NCBI GenBank assembly: GCA_016938875.1
Contig: JAFGTV010000001.1
Span: forward strand, 92,634 to 156,633
From: Paracoccaceae bacterium
GTDB lineage: Bacteria > Pseudomonadota > Alphaproteobacteria > Rhodobacterales > Rhodobacteraceae
DNA: 64,000 bases
Direction: 5' to 3'
The notes under the pieces: generated by a model
Database searches by the model: none
The model's input: the letters and a program-made list of their open reading frames with translations, nothing else
What the model was told of the DNA's origin: nothing
Made by a program: the position numbers and the translations under genes
In this document: one piece after another, positions 18,037 to 26,960 of the stretch
Layout: each line of letters opens with the position of its first letter
Position numbering within the stretch: position 1 is the stretch's first letter

Positions 18037-18897
18037 CTAGCCGGGCATGAACACGACGGTCTTGTGGCCATTGGCCAGCACCCGGCGTTGCAGGTGCAGC
18101 CGCACGGCACGGGCCAACACGCGGCTTTCGATATCGCGGCCCACGGCGACATAATCCTCGGGGCTGAGCGCGTGGTTCACCCGTTCGGTTTCCTGCTCGA
18201 TGATCGGCCCTTCGTCCAGGTTGGCGGTGACGAAATGCGCGGTCGCGCCGATCAGCTTGACGCCGCGTTCATGGGCCTGGTGATAGGGTTTGGCGCCCTT
18301 GAACGAGGGCAGGAAAGAATGGTGGATGTTGATCACCCGCCCCGCCAGCGCCCGGCTGAGATCATCCGAGAGCACCTGCATATACCGCGCCAGCACCACC
18401 AGTTCCGCACCGGTTTCAGCGACCAGTTCTTTGACCTTCGCCTCTTGCTCGGGCTTGGTGTCGCGGGTCACGGGCCAGTGGTGATAGGGGATGCCGGCGG
18501 CCTCGGCGGTGGGGCGGCTGTGGTCGTGGTTGGACACGATCCCGACCACCTCTGCGCGCAGCCAGCCCACCCGGATCTGGTAGAGCAGGTGCAACAGCGC
18601 GTGGTCGAATTTCGACACCATCAGGATGATCTTGGGGCGGCGCTCGGCGTCCACCACCTCGGCCTGCATGCCATAGGCCGCGGTCACCGATGACAGGCGG
18701 TCCAGCAGTCCCTCGGGCGTGGCCGGCGCTTCGGTGTCAAAGGCGATGCGCATGAAAAAGCGGTTGTTCTCGGGATCGCGGAACTGATCGCTTTCGCGGA
18801 TATTGCCGCCCAGCGCCGTGATCGCGTTCGACACGGTGGCCACGATTCCGCGCTGGTCGTCGCAGGTCAGCGTGAGGATGAAATTGGTCGAGGACAT
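18037..18897 (-). CDS. purU: Formyltetrahydrofolate deformylase
   Basis: PurU hydrolyses 10-formyl-THF to formate and THF. The 286-residue protein has an N-terminal ACT domain (LTCDDQRGIVATVSNAITAL) and a formyltransferase-like domain with NHDHSRPTAEAAGIPYHHWP, VVLARYMQVLS and the catalytic region INIHHSFLPSFKGAKPYHQA. Asp near the C-terminus (ATAHFVTANLDEGPII) completes the hydrolase site. Together with fhs it can cycle formate and THF. It is divergent from gatC across 212 bases in which I see no gene. Confidence 0.96.
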   Translation of the reverse strand: MSSTNFILTLTCDDQRGIVATVSNAITALGGNIRESDQFRDPENNRFFMRIAFDTEAPATPEGLLDRLSSVTAAYGMQAEVVDAERRPKIILMVSKFDHALLHLLYQIRVGWLRAEVVGIVSNHDHSRPTAEAAGIPYHHWPVTRDTKPEQEAKVKELVAETGAELVVLARYMQVLSDDLSRALAGRVINIHHSFLPSFKGAKPYHQAHERGVKLIGATAHFVTANLDEGPIIEQETERVNHALSPEDYVAVGRDIESRVLARAVRLHLQRRVLANGHKTVVFMPG

Positions 18898-19109
18898 CGC
18901 GGCTCCTTGGCTTTCTGACGGGGCGGGCTGCCCGGACCCCGGACGGGGGTGTTATGAAGAAGGCCGCGTGTCGAATGCAAGCGCCATTCCACCGCCGGCG
19001 CTTTGCCGCGCAGCCGCGACATGGGGGCGGGATGTTCGCCGCTCTTGCGGCCCGGGCGGTGCGGGGATAAATGCGAAGGCGAAATTTCAGCAGAACGAAA
19101 GGCGGCCCC

Positions 19110-19397
19110 ATGTCCATCGACATCGACACCGCACGCCGGGTGGCGCATCTGGCCCGGATCGCCGTGAAAGAGGATGACCTGCCCGCGTTGGCCCGCGAGT
19201 TGTCGGGCATCCTGACCTTCATGGAACAGCTGAACGAGGTCGACGTCGAGGGGGTCGAGCCGATGACATCGGTCACCCCCATGCGGCTGAAACGGCGCGC
19301 CGACGTGGTGACCGACGGCAACATGCAGGACAAGATCCTGTCCAATGCCCCCGACGCCCGCGAGGGGTTTTTCGCGGTGCCCAAGGTGGTGGAGTGA
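19110..19397 (+). CDS. gatC: Asp-tRNA(Asn)/Glu-tRNA(Gln) amidotransferase subunit C
   Basis: A 95-residue GatC, which links GatA and GatB in the amidotransferase that makes Gln-tRNA(Gln) and Asn-tRNA(Asn). The sequence [19 protein letters not shown] and the C-terminal [20 protein letters not shown] are typical. AAAGGCGG precedes the ATG at 19110; an upstream in-frame ATG at 19071 would add 13 unlikely residues. gatA follows at once. gatB is not in the window. Confidence 0.96.
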   Translation: MSIDIDTARRVAHLARIAVKEDDLPALARELSGILTFMEQLNEVDVEGVEPMTSVTPMRLKRRADVVTDGNMQDKILSNAPDAREGFFAVPKVVE

Positions 19398-19402
19398 GTG
19401 TC

Positions 19403-20890
19403 ATGAGTGATCTGAGCAAGCTGACCCTGGCCGAGGCCCGCGATGCCCTGCGCGCCGGCGAGACCACCTCGGTTGCCCTGACCCAGGCGTGCCTGAGCGA
19501 AATCGAAGCGGCGGGGGCGCTGAACGCCTTTGTCCACATGACGCCCGAGATCGCGCTGGAACAGGCGCGCGCCGCCGACGCCAGGATCGCCACGGGCGAT
19601 GCCCCCGCGATGTGCGGCATGCCCCTGGGGATCAAGGATCTGTTCTGCACCAAGGGGGTGCCCAGCCAGGCCGCCAGCCGGATCCTGGAGGGATTTCGCC
19701 CGGAATACGAATCCACCGTCACCCAGAACCTGTGGGATGCCGGTGCGGTGATGCTGGGCAAACTGAACATGGACGAGTTCGCGATGGGCAGTTCCAACGA
19801 GACCTCGACCTATGGCAACGTGGTCAACCCCTGGCGGCGCGGCAACGACGACGCGCCGCTGACCCCGGGCGGCAGTTCGGGGGGCTCGGCCAGCGCGGTG
19901 GCGGCCGATCTGTGCCTGGCCGCGACCGGCACCGATACCGGCGGGTCGATCCGCCAGCCTGCGGCCTTTGTCGGGATCACCGGGTTGAAACCCACCTATG
20001 GGCGCTGCTCGCGCTGGGGGGTGGTGGCCTTTGCCTCGTCGCTGGACCAGGCCGGGCCAATGACCAAGACGGTGCAGGATGCCGCGATCATGCTGGGCGC
20101 GATGGCCGGGCATGACGCCAAGGATTCGACCAGCGCCGACCTGCCCGTGCCCGATTTCGAGGCGATGCTGACCGGCGACATCCGCGGCAAGACGATCGGC
20201 ATCCCCGCCGAATACCGCATGGAGGGCATGCCCGAAGAGATCGAGGCCCTGTGGACCCGGGGCGCCGAGATGCTGCGCGACGCGGGCGCGAAGATCGTGG
20301 ATATCAGCCTGCCGCACACCAAGTACGCGCTGCCCGCCTATTACGTGATCGCGCCCGCCGAGGCGTCCAGCAACCTGGCGCGCTATGACGGGGTGCGCTA
20401 TGGCCACCGCGCCAAGCTGGCCCAGGGCGACGGCATCGTGCAGATGTATGAAAAGACCCGCGCCGAGGGGTTCGGCCCCGAGGTGCAGCGCCGGGTGATG
20501 ATCGGCACCTATGTGCTGTCGGCGGGGTTCTATGACGCCTATTACAACCGCGCCCGCAAGGTGCGCGCGCTGATCAAGCGGGACTTCGAGACCGTGTTCG
20601 CCGATGGGGTCGATGCGATCCTGACGCCCGCCACGCCCTCGGCCGCGTTCGGGCTGGGCGAGATGGCCGAGGCCGACCCGGTGCAGATGTATCTCAACGA
20701 CGTGTTCACGGTGACGGTCAACCTGGCCGGCCTGCCGGGCATCGCGGTGCCCGCAGGGCTGGACAAGCAGGGGCTGCCGCTGGGGCTGCAACTGATCGGG
20801 CGGCCGTGGGAAGAGGGCGATCTGCTGAATACCGCACAAGTGCTTGAGCGCGCCGCGGGCTTTGTTTCCAAGCCGGGGAAATGGTGGTAG
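19403..20890 (+). CDS. gatA: Asp-tRNA(Asn)/Glu-tRNA(Gln) amidotransferase subunit A
   Basis: GatA is the glutaminase subunit; it releases ammonia from glutamine for the GatB reaction. The 495-residue amidase has the Ser-cisSer-Lys triad: GIKDLFC (Lys), [16 protein letters not shown] (cis-Ser) and [12 protein letters not shown] (nucleophile Ser). GGAG lies 8 bases before the ATG at 19403; a GTG at 19394 that overlaps the gatC stop as GTGA is an alternative start. A nearly 2.4-kb open frame runs antisense to this gene and is regarded as a GC-codon shadow. Confidence 0.97.
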   Translation: MSDLSKLTLAEARDALRAGETTSVALTQACLSEIEAAGALNAFVHMTPEIALEQARAADARIATGDAPAMCGMPLGIKDLFCTKGVPSQAASRILEGFRPEYESTVTQNLWDAGAVMLGKLNMDEFAMGSSNETSTYGNVVNPWRRGNDDAPLTPGGSSGGSASAVAADLCLAATGTDTGGSIRQPAAFVGITGLKPTYGRCSRWGVVAFASSLDQAGPMTKTVQDAAIMLGAMAGHDAKDSTSADLPVPDFEAMLTGDIRGKTIGIPAEYRMEGMPEEIEALWTRGAEMLRDAGAKIVDISLPHTKYALPAYYVIAPAEASSNLARYDGVRYGHRAKLAQGDGIVQMYEKTRAEGFGPEVQRRVMIGTYVLSAGFYDAYYNRARKVRALIKRDFETVFADGVDAILTPATPSAAFGLGEMAEADPVQMYLNDVFTVTVNLAGLPGIAVPAGLDKQGLPLGLQLIGRPWEEGDLLNTAQVLERAAGFVSKPGKWW

Positions 20891-20928
20891 ACGCTGCGCC
20901 CAATTGAAACCACAGCGGGGTAGGTGAG

Positions 20929-21555
20929 ATGCGGCTTGGTCTGAGTGTTCTGGCGGTGCTGGCACTGGGCGCATGCGATCCCAAGGTGCCCGATTCCGCC
21001 GCCGGGGCGGGGTTTGACAGCTATTCGGCCTATAGCGCGCGTCGCGAAACCGCCCTGCATTCCGAGATGACCGTGCGCCCGCCCGTCCAGGATGGGGCGC
21101 AGGGCGGGACACTGGCGCCGATGTCTGCGCTGGATCCGCAGGCCGGCGTGGTGCCCGCGACCGACAACCCCGGCCTGTCGGATGAGCAGAATTTCGCCGC
21201 CGTCGCCTCGCGCGAAACCATCGAGAGCGATCGGGAACGGTTGCAGGCCCAGCGCCAGGAATACATCCAGGTCGCCCCGACCGCGATCCCCAGCCGCAGT
21301 GGCGACAGCGGCCCCAATATCGTGCAATTCGCCCTGAGCACCACCAACCGGGTGGGCGAGGAACGCTATCGCCGCGGGATGTTCGGCAAATCGCAATTCG
21401 CGCGCAACTGTGGCCGCTATGCCTCGTCCGATCTGGCGCAAGAGGCGTTCCTCAAGGCCGGCGGCCCGCAGCGGGACCGGCTGAACCTGGATCCCGATGG
21501 CGACGGGTTTGCCTGCTACTGGGATCCCACCCCGTTCCGCCAGGCGGTGAACTAG
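20929..21555 (+). CDS. Lipoprotein with C-terminal Excalibur-like calcium-binding motif
   Basis: 208 residues. A lipoprotein signal ends with VLALGAC (Cys 16). The middle is low-complexity and probably disordered. The C-terminus has CGRYASSDLAQEAFLKAGGP followed by DPDGDGFACYWDPTPFR, which resembles the Excalibur motif DxDxDGxxC. It is therefore expected to be a lipid-anchored envelope protein that may bind calcium. The amidase gene follows 5 bases later, so a role at the cell wall is plausible but unproven. Confidence 0.75.
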   Translation: MRLGLSVLAVLALGACDPKVPDSAAGAGFDSYSAYSARRETALHSEMTVRPPVQDGAQGGTLAPMSALDPQAGVVPATDNPGLSDEQNFAAVASRETIESDRERLQAQRQEYIQVAPTAIPSRSGDSGPNIVQFALSTTNRVGEERYRRGMFGKSQFARNCGRYASSDLAQEAFLKAGGPQRDRLNLDPDGDGFACYWDPTPFRQAVN

Positions 21556-21560
21556 GCGCG

Positions 21561-22262
21561 ATGGATCCGCTCTGGCGGCCCTCGCCCAATTGCGGGCCGC
21601 GGCGCGGGGGCGTGCTGCCCGACATGATCGTGCTGCACTATACCGCGATGGTGGATGCCGAGGCCGCCTTGGCGCGCCTGTGCGATCCCGGCGCCGAGGT
21701 GTCGGCGCATTACCTGATCGCCCGCGACGGTCGGCTGTTCCAGATGGTCGAAGAGGGCGCGCGCGCCTGGCATGCCGGGGCGGGCCAATGGGGGGCGGTA
21801 TGCGATGTCAACTCGCGCTCGATCGGGATCGAGCTGGACAATGACGGGGCGCAGCCGTTTTCCCAGCCGCTGATGCAAACGCTTGAGGGGCTGTTGCCCG
21901 GTATCATGGCGCGCTGGGGCATCGGTGCGCCGCGGGTGATCGCCCATTCCGACATGGCGCCGGGGCGTAAATCCGATCCGGGCCGGCGGTTCGACTGGCG
22001 CCGCCTGGCGCGGCAGGGGCTGTCGATCTGGCCCGATCCGGACGTCGCCCCCGCCGATCCCACCCCGCCGGACGAGGCCATGTTTCGCGTCGCCACCGCG
22101 CGCATCGGTTATGGCGCCGACTGGCCCACCGCGGATGTGCTGGAGGCGCTGCGCCAACGCTTTCGCCCCTGGGCGCACGGCCCCTTGGGCGCCGAGGACA
22201 TGGCGCTGGCCCGCACCCTGGCGCGCCGCTTTCCCGTTGACGCGCCCCCGGCCAGTTCCTAA
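21561..22262 (+). CDS. N-acetylmuramoyl-L-alanine amidase, AmpD/Amidase_2 family
   Basis: 233 residues, no signal peptide. The Amidase_2 zinc ligands are visible in MIVLHYTAMVDAEAALARL (His) and IAHSDMAPGRKSDPGRRFDW (His and Asp). AmpD-like enzymes cut the amide bond in anhydro-muropeptides during cytosolic cell-wall recycling, which fits the missing signal. The C-terminal 60 residues resemble a peptidoglycan-binding helical region. It is cotranscribed with the lipoprotein gene and rnpB starts a few bases downstream, so the RNase P promoter probably lies inside this gene. Confidence 0.9.
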   Translation: MDPLWRPSPNCGPRRGGVLPDMIVLHYTAMVDAEAALARLCDPGAEVSAHYLIARDGRLFQMVEEGARAWHAGAGQWGAVCDVNSRSIGIELDNDGAQPFSQPLMQTLEGLLPGIMARWGIGAPRVIAHSDMAPGRKSDPGRRFDWRRLARQGLSIWPDPDVAPADPTPPDEAMFRVATARIGYGADWPTADVLEALRQRFRPWAHGPLGAEDMALARTLARRFPVDAPPASS

Positions 22263-22269
22263 GTGGATC

Positions 22270-22652
22270 AGGCGCGGATGGCTGGATGGCCGCGGGGGGG
22301 CGCCCCCCGAGGAAAGTCCGGACTCCACGAAGCAACGGTGCCGGGTAACGCCCGGCGGGGGAAACCCCAGGGAAAGCGCCACAGAGAACAGACCGCCCCT
22401 GTCCGCAGGGGTAAGGGTGAAACGGTGGGGCAAGAGCCCACCGCGGGACTGGCAACAGGACCGGCACGGCAAGCCCCACCGGGAGCAATGCCGAATAGGG
22501 ATCCCGCGCGGCGCGTCCGCAGGGCAGCTTCGGCCCAGGGATCCGGGTTGGCAGCTAGAGCGGGTCGGTAACGGCCCGCCCAGAGGAATGGTCATCCAGG
22601 GGGCGCGCAAGCGTTCCCGGACAGAATCCGGCTTACAGGCCATCCGCGCGAC
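22270..22652 (+). ncRNA. rnpB: RNase P RNA, bacterial class A
   Basis: Catalytic RNA that matures tRNA 5' ends with the RnpA protein. The universally conserved CR-I element GAGGAAAGTCCGGACTCC is at 22309-22326, and the matching 3' element ACAGAATCCGGCTTACAGGC is at 22621-22640. The two ends pair to form helix P1: GCGCGGATGG (22272-22281) with CCATCCGCGC (22640-22649). The central AGGGTGAAACGGTG-type segment is also present. Boundaries are set from P1 and may shift by some bases. There is no strong terminator; a weak AACCGC/GCGGTT hairpin follows at 22669-22687. Confidence 0.95.
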
Positions 22653-22748
22653 ATTCCGACCATTGGGGAACCGCGGGCTTTGCGGTTAGGCTTGCCCTTG
22701 GGGGTATGCCCCGGAAACGCGCCCAGCCAAAGGGATGGATCAAGCCAC

Positions 22749-23462
22749 ATGAGTTTTGTCAAAACACTGGCCACCCTCGCCGTCGGTTTCGCCGCGGCCA
22801 AGGGCATGGAGAAATTCCAGAAGATGGGCGGCGGCGCGGGCCTGGCCCGGTCGATGCAATCGGCGGCCTCGGGCGGCAAGATCGGCCCGCAGGTCGGCGC
22901 GCTGCTGGAACGCATGCAGGTGCCCGGCGGGGCCGGGGCGCTGGGCGAGACGCTGAAAAAGCTGGGCGGCCAGGTGCAGGGTACGGGCGATGGCGCGGCG
23001 ATGGGTCTGGGCGGGCTGATGTCCGCGCTGGGCGGCGCGGCCTGGGCCGGTTCCGGAAACGCGCGCGACATGCTGGGTGCATTGGGCAGCGGCACGCCGC
23101 CCTCGGGCACGATGGAGCTGAACGCCCAGCTGATGATCCGGGCGATGATACAGGCCGCGCGCGCCGATGGCGAGATCGACGCCGACGAGCAGGCGCGCCT
23201 GGACGAGGTGTTGGAGGATCTGGACCTGGACGAGCGCGCCTTTGTCGCCGCCGAGATGGCCCGCCCCGTGGATCCCGAGGCGCTGGCCGCCGAAACCGGC
23301 TCGCACCAGCGCACGGCGGTCTATGCGGTTTCGGTGGTCACCACCAACATGGATAGCCCCGCGGAACGCGCCTATCTGGACCGCCTGGCAGCCGCACTGC
23401 ACCTGGGGGCCGCGGCCCGTCAGCGGGTGCACAAGGCGATGCGCCTGCCGCAGGTTCTGTAA
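22749..23462 (+). CDS. DUF533/TerB-like protein
   Basis: 237 residues. A short hydrophobic N-terminal segment (KTLATLAVGFAAAKGMEKF) and a glycine/alanine-rich middle precede a helical C-terminal domain, MELNAQLMIRAMIQAARADG with acidic DADEQARLDEVLEDLDLDER. The acidic helical bundle resembles TerB/TerD-linked domains that bind metal ions, as in DUF533 proteins. Function is unknown. The ATG at 22749 (MSFVKTLATL) is chosen although the frame is open back to 22680, because the upstream part lies in the rnpB tail and is not protein-like. Confidence 0.8.
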   Translation: MSFVKTLATLAVGFAAAKGMEKFQKMGGGAGLARSMQSAASGGKIGPQVGALLERMQVPGGAGALGETLKKLGGQVQGTGDGAAMGLGGLMSALGGAAWAGSGNARDMLGALGSGTPPSGTMELNAQLMIRAMIQAARADGEIDADEQARLDEVLEDLDLDERAFVAAEMARPVDPEALAAETGSHQRTAVYAVSVVTTNMDSPAERAYLDRLAAALHLGAAARQRVHKAMRLPQVL

Positions 23463-23486
23463 CCCGCGCGGGGGCCCAGAACCCGC

Positions 23487-23514
23487 TTGACTCGGGGGCT
23501 TGGATCGCTACAAC
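23487..23514 (+). promoter_or_regulatory. Likely promoter of rpmG
   Basis: TTGACT (23487-23492) and TACAAC (23509-23514) are separated by 16 bases in the 108-base gap before rpmG. This fits a sigma-70 promoter for alphaproteobacteria; the -10 is imperfect. Confidence 0.5.
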
Positions 23515-23571
23515 GCGGGCTTCATGGATTTTAAGGGCGGCCCCGTGCCGCCCGCGCGACGGAGACCTCAA

Positions 23572-23739
23572 ATGGCGAAGCCGACCACCATCAAGATCCG
23601 CCTGAACTCGACCGCGGGCACCGGGCATTTCTACGTGACCAAGAAGAACGCCCGCACGATGACCGAGAAAATGGTGATCAAGAAATACGACCCCGTCGTG
23701 CGCAAGCACGTCGAGTACAAAGAAGGCAAGATCAAGTAA
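23572..23739 (+). CDS. rpmG: 50S ribosomal protein L33
   Basis: A 55-residue L33 ([20 protein letters not shown], ending VEYKEGKIK). It lacks the CxxC zinc pairs, so it is the zinc-independent form. GGAG sits about 8 bases before the ATG at 23572; an ATG 72 bases upstream in frame is not the real start. It has its own promoter and terminator and appears monocistronic. Confidence 0.97.
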   Translation: MAKPTTIKIRLNSTAGTGHFYVTKKNARTMTEKMVIKKYDPVVRKHVEYKEGKIK

Positions 23740-23766
23740 GCCTTCTTCGTTCGGGACAGATAGACC

Positions 23767-23797
23767 GGGCCGTGCCTTTGGGTGCGGCCCTTGTCGT
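23767..23797 (+). terminator. Terminator after rpmG
   Basis: GGGCCG (23767-23772) pairs with CGGCCC (23785-23790) and is followed by TTGTCGTTT. The T-tract is interrupted, so it is of moderate strength. Confidence 0.55.
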
Positions 23798-23827
23798 TTG
23801 GGGCGGGGGCGTCACGGCGACGGCGGG

Positions 23828-24793
23828 CTATAGAACGCGCAGCCGCCCGCCCAGCCAGGGCAGTTCGGCGGTGACCGTGTCGACCACGATCTCTTGCAGC
23901 AGGGGGCGCAGGCGGGCGGCCATCCGTGCGGGCATGTCACCCATGATCCCCGTGCGCGCACTTAGCACGATGCGGCGCGTCAGCGGCGCCAGCGGCAGGT
24001 CCATCACCGTCACCGCGTCGTGGAACCGGCGCGCATGCAGCCATCCCAGCGGCGTCAGAATCGTCCAGCCCGCGCCGCCCGCCACCATCGCCATGATCGC
24101 GTGATAGCTATCCAGTTCGAACCGGCAGGTGGGGCGCAGGGCCTGATCGTTCAGATGGGCGGCGATCTGGCGCCCCATCTGGTGGCGCTGGGTGTATTGC
24201 ACGAATGGCAAATCCATCAGCTGGGCCAGCACATCGCCGCGGCCCCCGATCCGCCCGCGGGGGGCTGCGACGACAAAGGGTTCCTCCAGCAGCGGGTGTA
24301 TCTCCAGTGCCGCGGCGGTCTGGCCGGGATCGGCGGCGACCGCGACATCCAGCGTGCGCGCATCCAGCAACCCCAACAACCTGTGGCTGGGCCCGGTTTC
24401 CAGGTGAAACCGGCTGCGGGTCAACTCGCCCGCCATGTCCGACAGCAGGCGCGGCGTTACGTCGGCCTCGAAATCCTCGATCATGCCCAGCCGCAGCAGC
24501 GGCAGCGCGGCCAGATCCCGCGCGGCGATCTCGGCGCGGGCCTGGTGTGCCTCGGACAGGATGACGTGGGCGCGGCGCAGGAACATCGCCCCCTCGGGCG
24601 TCAGGGCCATGGGGCGCACGCTGCGCTCCAGCAATGCGGCCCCCAGCGCGCTTTCCAGGGTGGCAAGCTGTTGCGAAACCGCCGAGACGCTGGCCCCCAG
24701 CCGCCGCGCCGCCGCCGACAGCGTGCCCTCTTCGGCGCTGGCCAGGAATACCTCGATTCCCCATAGCGTGATACGGCCGGGCGGCTGGCCCAT
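23828..24793 (-). CDS. LysR-family transcriptional regulator, likely controlling the adjacent transaminase
   Basis: 321 residues with an N-terminal winged helix-turn-helix (IEVFLASAEEGTLSAAARRL and ASVSAVSQQLATLESALG) and a periplasmic-binding-like effector domain. LysR regulators usually act on the divergent neighbour; here that is the omega-transaminase gene, and a perfect 18-bp palindrome with T-N11-A form lies in the 126-base gap. The effector is unknown; an amine or amino-acid substrate of the transaminase is a natural guess. Confidence 0.92.
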   Translation of the reverse strand: MGQPPGRITLWGIEVFLASAEEGTLSAAARRLGASVSAVSQQLATLESALGAALLERSVRPMALTPEGAMFLRRAHVILSEAHQARAEIAARDLAALPLLRLGMIEDFEADVTPRLLSDMAGELTRSRFHLETGPSHRLLGLLDARTLDVAVAADPGQTAAALEIHPLLEEPFVVAAPRGRIGGRGDVLAQLMDLPFVQYTQRHQMGRQIAAHLNDQALRPTCRFELDSYHAIMAMVAGGAGWTILTPLGWLHARRFHDAVTVMDLPLAPLTRRIVLSARTGIMGDMPARMAARLRPLLQEIVVDTVTAELPWLGGRLRVL

Positions 24794-24846
24794 TGTGCAC
24801 TCCGGTCGGTTCCGTCTGCCCCGACGCTACGGCCCCGGCGGCGCCC

Positions 24847-24864
24847 GCGCAACGGCGATTGCGC
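24847..24864. promoter_or_regulatory. Candidate LysR operator
   Basis: GCGCAA-CGGCGA-TTGCGC is a perfect inverted repeat with 6-base arms. It lies between the divergent LysR and transaminase genes, 56 bases before the transaminase start, where LysR recognition sites are expected. Confidence 0.55.
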
Positions 24865-24919
24865 ATGGCGCGGCGCGGATATAGCCTGCGCCCACACCGC
24901 CCATCAGGAGCCTGAACTC

Positions 24920-26290
24920 ATGCCCGATACCGCCCTCAACAGCTGGGAATCCCGCGCCGAGGCGCATACTTTCTACGGCTTCACCGACCTGCCCACGATC
25001 CACGACCGCGGCACCGTGGTGCTGACCCATGGCGAGGGGCCCTATGTCGTCGACACCCACGGGCGGCGCTATCTGGATGCCAATTCTGGGCTGTGGAACA
25101 TGGTCGCCGGGTTCGACCATCCGGGCCTGGCAGAGGCGGCCAAGGCGCAATATGACCGCTTTCCCGGCTATCACGCGTTTTTCGGGCGGATGTCGGACCA
25201 GACCGTGATGCTGAGCGAGCGCCTGGTCGAGGTCTCTCCGTTCACGGACGGGCGGGTGTTCTACACCAACTCGGGGTCCGAGGCGAACGACACGCTGGTC
25301 AAGATGCTGTGGTTCCTGGCCCGTGCCGAGGGCAAGCCCGAGCGGTGCAAGATCCTGACCCGCAAGAACGCCTATCACGGGGTCACGGCGGTGTCCGCCT
25401 CGATGACCGGCAAGCCCTATAACGAGGTTTTCGGCCTGCCGCTGCCGGGGTTCTTGCACCTGAGCTGTCCGCATTACTGGCGCGAGGGGCGACCGGGCGA
25501 AAGCGAGGCCGAGTTCACCGCCCGTATGGCGAGCGAGTTGGAGGAGGTGATCGCGCGCGAGGGGGCCGACACCATCGCGGCGTTCTTCGCCGAACCGATC
25601 ATGGGCGCGGGCGGGGTGATCCCCCCCAGCGCGGGCTATTTCCAGGCCATCGCGCCGATCCTGAAACGCCACGGCATCCCGCTGATCTCGGACGAGGTGA
25701 TCTGCGGGTTCGGCCGCACCGGGCAGGTTTGGGGCTGTGAAACCTACGATTTCATGCCCGATGCGATCATCAGTTCCAAGGCGCTGACGGCGGGGTATTT
25801 CCCGATGGGGGCGGTGATCCTGGGCCCCGATCTGTCGGACCGCCTGCACGCCGCCGCCGAGGCGGTCGAGGAGTTTCCCCACGGCTTTACCGCCTCGGGG
25901 CACCCGGTGGGTTGTGCCATCGCGCTCAAGGCGATCGACGTGATCCTGAACGAGGGGCTGTTGGAAAACGTGCGCGCGCTGACGCCCCGGTTCGAGGCCG
26001 GGATGGCCCGGCTGGCCGAGCATCCCAATATCGGCGAATGGCGCGGCAAGGGATTGATGGGCGCGCTGGAGGCGGTGGCCGACAAGGACACCAAGACGCC
26101 CTTTGCGTCGGACCTGTCGGTGTCGGAACGGATCGCCAACACCTGTACCGATCACGGGCTGATCTGTCGCCCGCTGGGCCAGTCCATCGTGCTGTGCCCG
26201 CCCTTCATCATGACCCAGGCGCAGATGGACGAGATGTTCGACAAGCTGGGCGCGGCGCTGAACGCGGTGTTCAAGGGGTTGGCGGCCTAG
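24920..26290 (+). CDS. Class III omega-aminotransferase (amine:pyruvate type)
   Basis: 456 residues. PLP fold type I, with NSGSEANDT for the cofactor phosphate, SDEVICGFGRTG holding the PLP-pairing Asp, and the Schiff-base lysine in AIISSKALTAGYFPMG (Lys 287). Residues throughout are close to my memory of the Paracoccus denitrificans (S)-selective omega-transaminase, including NSGLWNMVAGFDH and RPLGQSIVLCPPF. Such enzymes transfer amino groups from amines or beta-amino acids to pyruvate. CAGGAG precedes the ATG. The divergent LysR gene probably regulates it, and a terminator follows. Confidence 0.93.
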   Translation: MPDTALNSWESRAEAHTFYGFTDLPTIHDRGTVVLTHGEGPYVVDTHGRRYLDANSGLWNMVAGFDHPGLAEAAKAQYDRFPGYHAFFGRMSDQTVMLSERLVEVSPFTDGRVFYTNSGSEANDTLVKMLWFLARAEGKPERCKILTRKNAYHGVTAVSASMTGKPYNEVFGLPLPGFLHLSCPHYWREGRPGESEAEFTARMASELEEVIAREGADTIAAFFAEPIMGAGGVIPPSAGYFQAIAPILKRHGIPLISDEVICGFGRTGQVWGCETYDFMPDAIISSKALTAGYFPMGAVILGPDLSDRLHAAAEAVEEFPHGFTASGHPVGCAIALKAIDVILNEGLLENVRALTPRFEAGMARLAEHPNIGEWRGKGLMGALEAVADKDTKTPFASDLSVSERIANTCTDHGLICRPLGQSIVLCPPFIMTQAQMDEMFDKLGAALNAVFKGLAA

Positions 26291-26327
26291 GGCAGGGCGC
26301 CGTCACCGCACGACCCAAAGGGAGAGA

Positions 26328-26352
26328 GGGGCGCAACGAGCGCCCCTTTCGG
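26328..26352 (+). terminator. Terminator after the transaminase gene
   Basis: GGGGCGC (26328-26334), loop AACGA, GCGCCCC (26340-26346), then TTTC. The next gene is on the other strand. Confidence 0.75.
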
Positions 26353-26387
26353 ACAGCGGCGCCATGCGGGCGCCACGTCCTGACCGT

Positions 26388-26861
26388 TCAGAAGCTGAAG
26401 ATGTCGCCGATATTCTCGATGATCGCCACGAGAAGCATCGCACCGACGATCACCAGCAGCATCCACCAAAAGAACTGGAACACGATCGCCCCGGCGCCAA
26501 GGCTGGTGCCATAGACGGCATAGCGCCAATTCTCGCGCAGCACCCCCGAGATCACCGACAGCACCACCGCGATGGCCCCCAGGATCGGCGCGGCCAGCGC
26601 CAGATAGGCCGAAAACGGGGTGGCCTGAACCTCGGGCTCCGGTTTGGGTAGGCCAAGGAAGGAGCGCCAGGCAGAGCGTTTGATCTCTCCGGCGATCTCG
26701 CCGATCTGGCTGGCGGCAGAGGGTTTCGGCTCGAAGGTCGGGCCAATGATCTGGATAAAGACGAGCGCCAGCGCGAGCGCCCCGATCCCCACGGCCCAAA
26801 TACCCCAGCTCCGAAACGGGGCTGGCCATTTTCCATCTGATGCGTTGGTTTGACTGTCCAT
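26388..26861 (-). CDS. Small polytopic membrane protein of unknown function
   Basis: 157 residues with about four hydrophobic segments: SWGIWAVGIGALALALVFIQ, FSAYLALAAPILGAIAVVLS, GTSLGAGAIVFQFFWWMLLV and IVGAMLLVAIIENIGDIF. A charged linker (EPKPSAASQIGEIAGEIKR) joins the first two. I do not recognise a family. The start MDSQTN is chosen because the upstream GTG extension (20 residues) looks unlike protein and the ribosome site is weak in both cases. It lies next to phaR on the same strand, 99 bases downstream; a PHB link is possible but unsupported. Confidence 0.7.
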   Translation of the reverse strand: MDSQTNASDGKWPAPFRSWGIWAVGIGALALALVFIQIIGPTFEPKPSAASQIGEIAGEIKRSAWRSFLGLPKPEPEVQATPFSAYLALAAPILGAIAVVLSVISGVLRENWRYAVYGTSLGAGAIVFQFFWWMLLVIVGAMLLVAIIENIGDIFSF

Positions 26862-26960
26862 AGCGGCAGTATATGCGCAACTATGGCAAAAGTTTGGAAG
26901 GGAAACGACGTGCGGACCCACGCGTCGCGACTGAGGGCGATCCTTGTGGCCGGGGCGGTG

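Noticed and set aside
18737..21112. Open frame of about 790 codons antisense to gatC and gatA
   Set aside because: It is the mirror frame of a GC-rich coding strand; the translated product is low-complexity (His/Arg/Gly-rich) with no domain, while GatA and GatC on the other strand are clear.
22669..22690. Terminator for RNase P RNA
   Set aside because: The AACCGC/GCGGTT stem is short and no T-tract follows.
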